A stretch of 6,440 bases of DNA from an uncultured bacterium (GTDB lineage Bacteria > Chloroflexota > Anaerolineae > JACIWP01). The notes under the pieces are model-generated. The model worked only from the letters and a program-made list of their open reading frames with translations. It was not told the DNA's origin and did no database searches. Positions 1 through 5,922 of this stretch are shown in pieces (position 1 is the stretch's first letter; each line of letters starts with the position of its first letter). Location of the stretch: contig CAIQJD010000056.1 in NCBI GenBank assembly GCA_903872005.1, forward strand, positions 1 to 6,440, read 5' to 3'. The translations under genes and the position numbers were made by a program.

Positions 1-213
1 GCCGGCGTCGGGGTCTTCGCCGGTGTTCAGAGCGCGCTCGCTGATCGCCGGCGTCCAGATGACGCCCTTACGCATCTGCTTGACCGTATGCATCTGGCTC
101 AAAAAGACGCCATCGCCCAGGATCGTCTCGCGCATCACGTCAAACGCCAGGGTGTCTTCGTTCACCGCAGCGCCGGCGATGATGTGCTTGATGAGGCCGA
201 TGATCTCGTCATC
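1..213. repeat. Near-identical tract shared by the two methyltransferase paralogs, left copy
   Basis: Matches 1496-1708 in direct orientation with only three mismatches (at 22, 142 and 180). Immediately beyond 213 the match falls to about 68% over the next 87 bases. The tract reaches the window edge, so its full left extent is unknown. It encodes residues 367-437 of the left gene. Confidence 0.9.
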
Positions 214-1311
214 CATGACGGCAACGGCGAAGCTGCCGCTGAGAATGCTCTCGAGGCCGCCGACGCCGGAGAGGATATCGGCGCCGGCCAGGGCTGGTGT
301 GAAAGCGTTGGCGAAACGCTCGTAAGCGCACTGTGGGTCCAACTTCGACGCGCTGGAGGAGAGGCCATAGACGTCAATGACGAGGCCCAGGCGATGGGCG
401 AGCTGCACCGCACAAGCGCCGGCCATGCCGACTTCCGGCCCGCCCCAGGCAGATACGGCCGTACGCATGTCAATCGGGTTAATGCGACAGCAGTAGGAAA
501 CAGCAGCGCCGAATCGGGTCGCCGCGACGATGACGAAGCTGGCGAGCAGCTCCGCGTGCTGCTGCGCCAGGCAGCCGGCCAGGGTGATCGGGCCGGTCGC
601 GCCCAGGGATGGCGCCGGCAACGCATGGAAGGGCGCGCCCAGCTCGACGCAGGTGATGATGGCGTCCGTGATCTTTTCGGTGAAGGTGAGGGGACTGACC
701 GGCGAGACTCTGACTGCCAGAGTAGGCCGCCGGCGGAAGGCTTCCATGCCCCCGCAACAGGCCGCGGCCAGCTCGACCTGGTAGCGCACCTCGGCGGCGT
801 TCTCGGCGGCCGACGCGGTGGCGGGCTTGTTCGTGTGGTGCAGGATCAGCTCGGTGGCGGCAATAGACATCAGCGCCGGCGGCGTATCTTGCGGTCCGAA
901 GGAAGACGTGACCACGTCCAGGTTGGGCAGCGCGTCGAGGAGGCGGATCATATCCATCGTATCCTGGCGCGTGGCCGGCCGGCGCTTGCCGCTGTCAAGG
1001 TCCATGATGTAAGGGGAGCTCCCACTGTTGTGGAAACGCACGCGGCCGTCGCCGATGACCAGCTCCACCGAGCCATCGCGATTGCGGTAAGTATTGGCGC
1101 TGGTCAGGCGCTTCACGCTGTCGAGCACGACCTGGCGCGGCATGAAAATGCGGCCTTTCTCGACGTGGCAACCCAACCCGTGCAGCATCTCCTGGGCGCG
1201 GGCGTGCTGCACCAGGACGCCGACTTCTTCGAGCAGGCGATAGGCCGTCTCTTCAATCTGCGCGATCTGCTCATCGGGCAGCATCTGCATCCGCAAGCGA
1301 TTGAAGGTCAC
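1..1311 (-). CDS. MttB-family (trimethylamine:corrinoid methyltransferase superfamily) protein, C-terminus cut by window edge
   Basis: Seen: one minus-strand frame is open from a stop at 1377-1375 to the left edge, giving 437 codons from a GTG at 1311 and no stop, so the C-terminus lies outside the window. It aligns without a gap to the complete paralog at 2806-1370, and this GTG falls exactly opposite that gene's ATG. An AAGGGA ribosome site sits 9 nt upstream, which supports the start. About 41 residues should be missing if the length matches the paralog. Landmarks are the N-terminal helix RLLEEVGVLVQH (25-36), LAAACCGG (181-188), PITLAGCLAQQHAE (241-254) and GGPEVGM (300-306). Family knowledge: these cytoplasmic TIM-barrel enzymes pass methyl groups from methylated amines or betaines to a corrinoid protein. 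No in-frame TAG is present, so this is a non-pyrrolysine member and the substrate cannot be named. It probably forms an operon with the upstream paralog, 58 nt away. Residues 367-437 are almost identical to the paralog. Confidence 0.9.
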   Translation of the reverse strand, partial: MTFNRLRMQMLPDEQIAQIEETAYRLLEEVGVLVQHARAQEMLHGLGCHVEKGRIFMPRQVVLDSVKRLTSANTYRNRDGSVELVIGDGRVRFHNSGSSPYIMDLDSGKRRPATRQDTMDMIRLLDALPNLDVVTSSFGPQDTPPALMSIAATELILHHTNKPATASAAENAAEVRYQVELAAACCGGMEAFRRRPTLAVRVSPVSPLTFTEKITDAIITCVELGAPFHALPAPSLGATGPITLAGCLAQQHAELLASFVIVAATRFGAAVSYCCRINPIDMRTAVSAWGGPEVGMAGACAVQLAHRLGLVIDVYGLSSSASKLDPQCAYERFANAFTPALAGADILSGVGGLESILSGSFAVAVMDDEIIGLIKHIIAGAAVNEDTLAFDVMRETILGDGVFLSQMHTVKQMRKGVIWTPAISERALNTGEDPDAG

Positions 1312-1320
1312 GAGAACGCA

Positions 1321-1326
1321 TCCCTT
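1321..1326 (-). promoter_or_regulatory. Ribosome binding site of the downstream methyltransferase paralog
   Basis: Reads AAGGGA on the minus strand, 9 nt before the GTG at 1311. It decides the start: the next in-frame ATGs (1290 and 1284) lie inside the region that aligns with the paralog. Confidence 0.7.
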
Positions 1327-1355
1327 TCTATGGGTTTCCCCGGGCAAACATCGCA

Positions 1356-1373
1356 GTGAGCGCCGGCGCTCAC
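1356..1373. repeat. Perfect 18-bp palindrome between the tandem methyltransferase genes
   Basis: The half-site GTGAGCGCC is followed directly by its exact reverse complement GGCGCTCAC, with no central spacer and a GCCGGC core. It overlaps the stop codon (1372-1370) of the upstream gene and lies 45 nt before the GTG of the downstream gene. On the minus strand it is not followed by a T run, so it is not a standard intrinsic terminator. It could form an intercistronic mRNA hairpin (7-bp stem with a 4-nt loop) or be a dimeric protein site. Function is inference. Confidence 0.6.
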
Positions 1374-2806
1374 GTCAGCTTCCGGCGCGCTTCTTCCATG
1401 ATCTCGGCCAGATGACGTTGCGCGTCGTCTGGCAACGGCTCAACTTGATGCGTGGCGAGGATCTCTTTGACGCGCCGGCGAGCGTGGGCGACGACGCCGG
1501 CGTCGGGGTCTTCGCCAGTGTTCAGAGCGCGCTCGCTGATCGCCGGCGTCCAGATGACGCCCTTACGCATCTGCTTGACCGTATGCATCTGGCTCAAAAA
1601 GACGCCATCGCCCAGGATCGTCTCGCGCATCACGTCGAACGCCAGGGTGTCTTCGTTCACCGCAGCGCCGGCGACGATGTGCTTGATGAGGCCGATGATC
1701 TCGTCATCTATCACCGCCGCCTCGAAGCTGGCGGCCATGTTATTCTCCATGACGCCGGCGCCGGAGAGGATATCCACACCGGCCAGGGCCGCCTGCATGG
1801 CATTGGCGAAACGCTCGTAGGCGAACTGCGGATCGAGGCGCGCCGAATTGGTGCACAGGCCGTAGGCGTCGCAGGCAAGGCCCAGGCGGTGGGCCAGTTG
1901 CGCCGCGCCGGCCGCAGCCATGCCGACCTCCGGGCCGCCGAAGGCCGAAACGGCCGTGCGCATATCGGTGGGGATAATGCGCGAACAATAGGTCACTTGC
2001 GCGCCGGGGCGCGCCGCGGCGACCAGGACGAAGCTGGCGAGGATTTCCGCGTGTTGCTGCGCCAGACAGCCGGCCAGGGTGATCGGGCCAGTGCCGCCCA
2101 GGGTGGGCGCCGGCAACGAATAGTAGGGCGCGCCCGATTCGGCAATCGCGAGGATGGTGGCCGCTACCTGCTGGCTGAGGGTGAGCGGGCTGATGGGCGA
2201 CGCCATGATCGGGATGGTCGGCCGCTGGCGGAAGGCCGCCTCGCCGCCGCAACAGGCCGCCGCCAGTTTGACCAGATAATAGACGTCGGCCGGCTTCTCC
2301 GCGGCCGCGGCGTGGATCGGCTTGCGCGTGTTTTGCAGCAGCGCCACGAAAGAGGCCGGCGTCATCAGCTCGGCCGGCGTATCTTGCGCGCCGCACATCG
2401 GGATGGCGACATCCACATGGGGCAAGGCGTCAGTCAGGCGCGCCATATCGGCCACATCGCGCAGGCTGGCCGAGCGACGCCGGCCGGTCTCCAGGTCGAA
2501 GACGAAGGGGAGTCCGCCGCCATTGTGAACGCGCACCTGGCCCTCGCCGATGGTCAGCTCGCGCCGGCCGTCGGCGCTGCGAAAGATGCGGTGGGCGGTC
2601 AACTGCTGCAGGCTCTTCTCCACAATATCGCGCCGGAGATAGACGCGCCCATCGGCGACGCGGCCGCCAAGTCCGTGGAGCATCTCGGTCGCGCCGGCGT
2701 GCTGCACCAGGATGCCGACCTCGCCGAGAAGGCGAAACGCGGTCGCTTCGATTCGTTCGAGCGCTTCATCTGAGAAGAAAGCAAGAGAAAGACGGGTATC
2801 GGGCAT
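1370..2806 (-). CDS. MttB-family (trimethylamine:corrinoid methyltransferase superfamily) protein, complete, non-pyrrolysine type
   Basis: Seen: 478 residues from an ATG at 2806, with AAGGAGGG 7 nt upstream, ending in TGA at 1372-1370. The length suits the family, which usually runs near 480-500. Conserved blocks are RLLGEVGILVQHA (25-37), a central LAAACCGG (181-188), SPISPLTL (203-210), PITLAGCLAQQHAE (241-254), GGPEVGMAAAG (300-310), YGLCTNSARLDPQ (315-327) and a C-terminal HTVKQMR segment. Family knowledge: the best-known member demethylates trimethylamine and carries pyrrolysine read from TAG; members without it include a glycine-betaine:corrinoid methyltransferase. Here the stretch that I judge corresponds to the pyrrolysine site (around residue 318) has the ordinary codon TGC (Cys) and there is no TAG. 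Substrate is therefore unknown; a quaternary amine is a guess. It is the first gene of a leftward operon with its own strong promoter. No signal peptide is visible, so it is cytoplasmic. Confidence 0.93.
   Translation of the reverse strand: MPDTRLSLAFFSDEALERIEATAFRLLGEVGILVQHAGATEMLHGLGGRVADGRVYLRRDIVEKSLQQLTAHRIFRSADGRRELTIGEGQVRVHNGGGLPFVFDLETGRRRSASLRDVADMARLTDALPHVDVAIPMCGAQDTPAELMTPASFVALLQNTRKPIHAAAAEKPADVYYLVKLAAACCGGEAAFRQRPTIPIMASPISPLTLSQQVAATILAIAESGAPYYSLPAPTLGGTGPITLAGCLAQQHAEILASFVLVAAARPGAQVTYCSRIIPTDMRTAVSAFGGPEVGMAAAGAAQLAHRLGLACDAYGLCTNSARLDPQFAYERFANAMQAALAGVDILSGAGVMENNMAASFEAAVIDDEIIGLIKHIVAGAAVNEDTLAFDVMRETILGDGVFLSQMHTVKQMRKGVIWTPAISERALNTGEDPDAGVVAHARRRVKEILATHQVEPLPDDAQRHLAEIMEEARRKLT
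1496..1708. repeat. Near-identical tract shared by the two methyltransferase paralogs, right copy
   Basis: Partner of 1-213, in the same orientation at an offset of 1495 bp, with 210 of 213 bases identical. Two of the three differences are synonymous and the third is Ile to Val at residue 378. The tract lies within the 3' part of the complete gene. Confidence 0.9.
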
Positions 2807-2812
2807 GGCAAT

Positions 2813-2820
2813 CCCTCCTT
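2813..2820 (-). promoter_or_regulatory. Strong ribosome binding site of the complete methyltransferase gene
   Basis: Reads AAGGAGGG on the minus strand, with 7 nt between AAGGAGG and the ATG at 2806. This is a near-perfect complement to the 16S rRNA tail and fixes the start. Confidence 0.9.
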
Positions 2821-2832
2821 GAGCATCGGGAA

Positions 2833-2862
2833 ATTGTACTATGCCCTATAGCGGAGTGTCAA
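2833..2862 (-). promoter_or_regulatory. Sigma70-type promoter for the leftward methyltransferase operon
   Basis: On the minus strand TTGACA (2862-2857) is followed by an 18-bp spacer and TACAAT (2838-2833). The -35 box is perfect and the -10 box has one deviation from TATAAT. Transcription would begin near 2826 and leave a leader of about 20 nt that contains the ribosome site. The spacer carries a short inverted repeat CTAT-N5-ATAG, too small to call an operator. The -35 box lies 27 bp from the -35 box of the opposing promoter. Confidence 0.8.
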
Positions 2863-2889
2863 ATGCATCGCGCCGCCGGCGCAAAACCT

Positions 2890-2918
2890 TTGACAGGGCG
2901 CGTCGGCCGGGGTATAAT
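2890..2918 (+). promoter_or_regulatory. Perfect-consensus sigma70-type promoter for the rightward genes
   Basis: TTGACA (2890-2895), a 17-bp spacer and TATAAT (2913-2918) match the housekeeping-sigma consensus exactly, including optimal spacing. The predicted start is near 2925, giving a leader of about 23 nt before the ATG at 2948. No clear operator is visible, which suggests strong and possibly constitutive expression. A GC-rich inverted repeat, GCGCC-N3-GGCGC, lies just upstream at 2870-2882. Confidence 0.88.
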
Positions 2919-2937
2919 CGGCGCAGAGTCTTCTATT

Positions 2938-2946
2938 GGAGAAGGA
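2938..2946 (+). promoter_or_regulatory. Ribosome binding site of the propeller gene
   Basis: GGAGAAGGA lies just before the ATG at 2948, with GGAG 6 nt away. An in-frame TTG at 2936 overlaps this site and lies only about 11 nt from the predicted transcription start, so ATG is preferred. Confidence 0.8.
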
Positions 2947-2947
2947 T

Positions 2948-4051
2948 ATGCTCAATCCAATCGTGAATTTCGGGATCGCCGCGGCGTTGAGCCTTGCCGG
3001 CGTGGGGACCATCCTGCTGGCGCTCCTGGGGCGCTGGAAACGCTGGCGCGTCGTGCTGGCCCTGGCCGGCGTGGCGCTGGGCGTAGCCGCCGCCGGCGTC
3101 ATCCTCACCACACCGCAACCGCTCCGCGTGGCGCGCGCCATCTCGTTCATCAAGCCCCTGCCGACGCCCACCCCGCGCCCCGCGCCGACCAAAGCGCCGG
3201 CCGGCCAGACGCCGGCCGCCATCGCGCCAGTCGCCGCGACCGGCCGCATCGTCTTCCACAGCGACCGCAGCGGCGACTTCGAAATCTGGGCCATGGACGA
3301 CAACGGCGAGAACCCGGTGCAATTGACCACTTCGCCCGGCCGCGATATCGAGCCGGCCTGGTCGCCCGACGGGAGCAAAATCGTCTTCAGCTCGGCGCGC
3401 GATGATGCGGACAACCTGGAGTTGTACGTGATGAACGCCGACGGCTCCGACCAGCATCGCCTGGTGGAGATTCAGCCCGGCGACGAGCTGGGCCCGGAAT
3501 GGTCGCCGGACGGCAAGCAGATCGTCTTCTACAGCAACACCGAAGGCAAGCTGCAACTCTTTCTGGTGAACGCCGACGGGACGGAGGCGAAGAACGTCAG
3601 CAAGTACCCGCAGGCATCCAACAGCCGGCCGAGCTGGTCGCCGGATGGCAAACGCATCGCCTTCGTCACCGACCGCGACATGAACAATGAAATCTATGCC
3701 ATGAACCCCGACGGCAGCAACCAGACGCGGTTGACCGACAACAACTCGGACGATGTGATGCCCAAATGGTCGCCCGACGGCAAAATGATCATCTTTGAAT
3801 CGAACCGCAAGGGGATGAATACCCTCTTCCTGATGAACGCGGATGGGTCGGACGTGCGGACGGCCCTGGCCGAGCCGGCCGGCGACGCCTCCCCCGGTTG
3901 GAGCAATGGCGGGGCGCGCTTCTACTATTCATCGCTGCGTCCCCACACCTGGGAGATCTTCGTACACGACATGGCGACCGGCGCAGATCGCCAGATCACC
4001 AGCGTGGGACGCGGCTACAACCGCTTCCCCGCCTGGACGGCGAAGAAGTAG
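2948..4051 (+). CDS. Membrane-anchored TolB-like PD40 beta-propeller protein
   Basis: Seen: 367 residues from the ATG at 2948. Two hydrophobic helices (about 6-28 and 34-54) are separated by a basic turn (RWKRWR, 29-34). A Pro/Thr/Ala-rich linker (about 69-97) leads to six propeller blades at roughly 99-142, 143-188, 189-234, 235-278, 279-322 and 323-367. Blades 1-4 end in WSPDG, blade 5 in the variant WSNGG and blade 6 in AWT. Recurrent MNADGS/MNPDGS turns mark the PD40 (WD40-like) pattern. Family knowledge: such propellers bind proteins or peptides at the envelope, and TolB is the best-known example. There is no Tol-Pal context here, so the name gives only the fold. The topology probably leaves the propeller outside the cytoplasmic membrane. 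A perfect-consensus promoter drives it. The GH13 lipoprotein gene follows after 72 nt on the same strand, which suggests a shared surface role, possibly scaffolding. Specific function unknown. Confidence 0.9.
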   Translation: MLNPIVNFGIAAALSLAGVGTILLALLGRWKRWRVVLALAGVALGVAAAGVILTTPQPLRVARAISFIKPLPTPTPRPAPTKAPAGQTPAAIAPVAATGRIVFHSDRSGDFEIWAMDDNGENPVQLTTSPGRDIEPAWSPDGSKIVFSSARDDADNLELYVMNADGSDQHRLVEIQPGDELGPEWSPDGKQIVFYSNTEGKLQLFLVNADGTEAKNVSKYPQASNSRPSWSPDGKRIAFVTDRDMNNEIYAMNPDGSNQTRLTDNNSDDVMPKWSPDGKMIIFESNRKGMNTLFLMNADGSDVRTALAEPAGDASPGWSNGGARFYYSSLRPHTWEIFVHDMATGADRQITSVGRGYNRFPAWTAKK

Positions 4052-4108
4052 CGCCGGGAATGGCTGGCGATTGTCCTTCACGCTGTCTTCCTGGATGACG
4101 ATGGGCGA

Positions 4109-4115
4109 TGAGGAG
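4109..4115 (+). promoter_or_regulatory. Ribosome binding site of the GH13 lipoprotein gene
   Basis: TGAGGAG lies 8 nt before the GTG at 4124. It supports the non-ATG start, which is also needed to include the complete signal peptide; the next Met is at residue 29, after the lipobox. Confidence 0.75.
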
Positions 4116-4123
4116 ATTCACCC

Positions 4124-5833
4124 GTGAGACACTGCTGGCTCGCCATCTTCCTGGGACTCTCGCTGGCGGCTTGCCGGCCGTCCCCGGCCGCCCCGACAGA
4201 GACGCCCATGCCCACGATACTACCCGTTTCGCCATCTCCGACAATGACGCCTGAGCCAGTTGTCACGCCGACGCCGGCCTTCCAACCGCGCACCGGCTGG
4301 TGGAACGACGCCATCTTCTACGAAGTCTTCGTCCGCAGCTTCTACGACAGCAACGGCGACGGACAGGGCGACCTGAACGGCCTCATCGCCCGGCTGGACT
4401 ATCTCAACGATGGGCAGCCGGCATCGGGAAAGAGCCTGGGCGTCACCGCGCTATGGCTCATGCCGATCATGCCGGCGTCCAGCTATCACGGCTACGACGC
4501 CGAGGACTATCGGGGCGTCGCGCCGGCATACGGCTCCCTGAACGACCTGCGGCGCTTGTTGGACGAGGCCCATCGGCGCGGCATGCGCGTCATCATAGAC
4601 TGGCCGTTCAACCACACATCCAGCCGGCACCCCTGGTTCGTGGAGAGCAGCCAGGGGCCGGCGTCGGCGCGCCGCGACTGGTACCTCTGGTCGGCCAGCG
4701 ATCCGGGCTTTCGCGGCCCAGAGCGGCAGAACGTCTGGCACGCCAAGAACGGCGCGTTCTACTACGGGGTCTTCGGGGCCGGCATGCCCGACCTGAACTA
4801 TGCCACCCCGGCCGTCACAGCGGCGGCCTACGACACGGCGCGCTTCTGGCTGCAAGACGTGGGCGTAGACGGCTTCCGTATGGATGCGGCGCGCTACCTG
4901 ATCGAAGAGAACCTGCTGCAAGCCAATCGCCGGCTGGTCAGCACCCCCAGTACCATCGCCTGGCTGCGCGATTTCCGCACTTTCTACCGCGACCTCACCC
5001 CCCAAAGCCTGTCCATTGGCGAAGTCTGGTCGGATAGCGATGAAGCGGCGCGCTACGTGCGCGAGGGCGCGCTGGACCTGACCTTCGAGTTCGGGCTGGC
5101 CGATGCGATCCTGCGTAGCATCAACGCCGGCCAGGCCGCCGAGTTCCACGCCGGCCTGGCCTGGACGCTGCGGGCCTTTCCGGCCGGCCAATACGGCGTC
5201 TTCCTCACCAACCACGACCAGAACCGGGTAGCCAGCCGGCTCTCCTCCGTTGCCGATGCCCGCCTGGCCGCCACGATCCTCTTCACGCTACCGGGCACGC
5301 CGTTCGTCTACTATGGCGAAGAGATCGGCATGACCGGCGTCAAGCCCGACGAGCAAATCCGCGCCCCCATGCAGTGGTCGGCCGCAGCCAACGCCGGCTT
5401 CACGACCGGCTCGCCCTGGACGGCCGTGCGGCCCGACTATGCCGCCATTCATGTCGCCGCGCAGGAGCAGGACCCGGCCTCACTATGGAACCTCTATCGG
5501 CAGTTGATCCGCCTGCGCCGCGAGCGGCCGGCCTTGCGCGCTGGCGCGCTCCTCCCGCTCGCCAGCGCCAGCGACAAGGTGGATGCATACCTGCGCCTGG
5601 CCGGCGCAGATCGCCTCCTGGTCGCGCTCAACTTCGGCAGCAAGCCGCAGGTGGGCGTCGTCTTGAGCCTGACCCAGAGCGACCTGCCGGCCGGCGTCTA
5701 TGCGGCGCGCGATGCCCTGAGCGGCGCGGATTTTCCCGTCCTGACGGTGGGAGCCAACGGGGCCATCGCCGGCTACGCGCTGCCGACGCTGACCGAGCGT
5801 GGGGCGGTCATCCTGAGCCTGACATCCCGTTAG
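4124..5833 (+). CDS. Lipoprotein GH13 alpha-glucosidase/alpha-amylase family enzyme
   Basis: Seen: 569 residues from a GTG start. A lipoprotein signal peptide ends in the lipobox LAAC with Cys17, followed by a Pro/Thr/Ser-rich linker (about 18-53) and the GH13 catalytic domain from about residue 58. A DSNGDGQGD stretch (75-83) is typical of the calcium-binding loop. Catalytic residues are visible: nucleophile Asp254 in GFRMDAAR, acid/base Glu300 in GEVW and transition-state Asp365 in NHDQNR. MPDLNY (221-226) and APMQW (414-418) resemble exo-acting oligo-1,6-glucosidase, trehalose synthase and neopullulanase-type subfamilies. A beta-sandwich C-terminal domain (about 480-569) completes the fold. 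The first conserved region reads DWPFNH (159-164) where DLVLNH is common, but Asp159, Asn163 and His164 are kept. It should hydrolyse or transfer alpha-glucosyl links outside the cytoplasmic membrane; the exact substrate cannot be assigned. It follows the propeller gene on the same strand with no clear promoter of its own. Confidence 0.92.
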   Translation: MRHCWLAIFLGLSLAACRPSPAAPTETPMPTILPVSPSPTMTPEPVVTPTPAFQPRTGWWNDAIFYEVFVRSFYDSNGDGQGDLNGLIARLDYLNDGQPASGKSLGVTALWLMPIMPASSYHGYDAEDYRGVAPAYGSLNDLRRLLDEAHRRGMRVIIDWPFNHTSSRHPWFVESSQGPASARRDWYLWSASDPGFRGPERQNVWHAKNGAFYYGVFGAGMPDLNYATPAVTAAAYDTARFWLQDVGVDGFRMDAARYLIEENLLQANRRLVSTPSTIAWLRDFRTFYRDLTPQSLSIGEVWSDSDEAARYVREGALDLTFEFGLADAILRSINAGQAAEFHAGLAWTLRAFPAGQYGVFLTNHDQNRVASRLSSVADARLAATILFTLPGTPFVYYGEEIGMTGVKPDEQIRAPMQWSAAANAGFTTGSPWTAVRPDYAAIHVAAQEQDPASLWNLYRQLIRLRRERPALRAGALLPLASASDKVDAYLRLAGADRLLVALNFGSKPQVGVVLSLTQSDLPAGVYAARDALSGADFPVLTVGANGAIAGYALPTLTERGAVILSLTSR

Positions 5834-5909
5834 GGAAGCTGAAGCCATAGCCTGAGCGACTGAGGTTTGACGATGCCATATACGACGCACGCCGGAATTC
5901 GCATCCACC

Positions 5910-5917
5910 GGAGGTGA
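5910..5917 (+). promoter_or_regulatory. Ribosome binding site of the SdpI-family gene
   Basis: GGAGGTGA, with GGAGG 8 nt before the ATG at 5923. A GTG at 5914 lies inside this site and is therefore an unlikely start. Confidence 0.85.
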
Positions 5918-5922
5918 ACGCG

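Noticed and set aside
541..600. Second patch of high similarity between the two methyltransferase paralogs (with 2036-2095)
   Set aside because: It covers the conserved PITLAGCLAQQHAE motif and contains several mismatches, so protein conservation explains it without a second conversion tract.
88..1359. 423-codon open frame on the plus strand
   Set aside because: It is the exact codon-register mirror of the minus-strand methyltransferase gene. Its translation is Arg/Gly/His/Asp-rich with no recognisable family, as expected of an antisense frame in GC-rich coding DNA.
1301..2773. 490-codon open frame on the plus strand
   Set aside because: It mirrors the complete methyltransferase gene in the same register. 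Its apparent similarity to the other antisense frame only reflects that the two sense genes are paralogs.
2839..2851. CTAT-N5-ATAG inverted repeat in the leftward promoter spacer
   Set aside because: Four-base arms occur often by chance, so it is not enough to call an operator.
2933..3556. 207-codon minus-strand frame opposite the propeller gene
   Set aside because: It is the shadow of a gene with clear PD40 repeats and a consensus promoter, and it has no ribosome site or family features of its own.
3484..3800. Repeated DNA words around TGGTCGCC-GACGGCAA in the propeller gene
   Set aside because: They are explained by the repeated WSPDGK protein motif of the propeller blades rather than by a mobile or regulatory repeat.
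4052..4123. Terminator or promoter between the propeller and GH13 genes
   Set aside because: No GC-rich hairpin followed by T residues and no paired -35/-10 boxes could be found; simple read-through is more likely.
4451..5215. 254-codon minus-strand frame opposite the GH13 gene
   Set aside because: It is antisense to conserved GH13 catalytic motifs, and its composition is that of a shadow frame.
5867..5895. Possible promoter before the SdpI-family gene, beginning TTGACG
   Set aside because: At 16-18 bp spacing there is no acceptable -10 box (CGCCGG at 17 bp). The TATA-like bases near 5880 are only 7-8 bp away.
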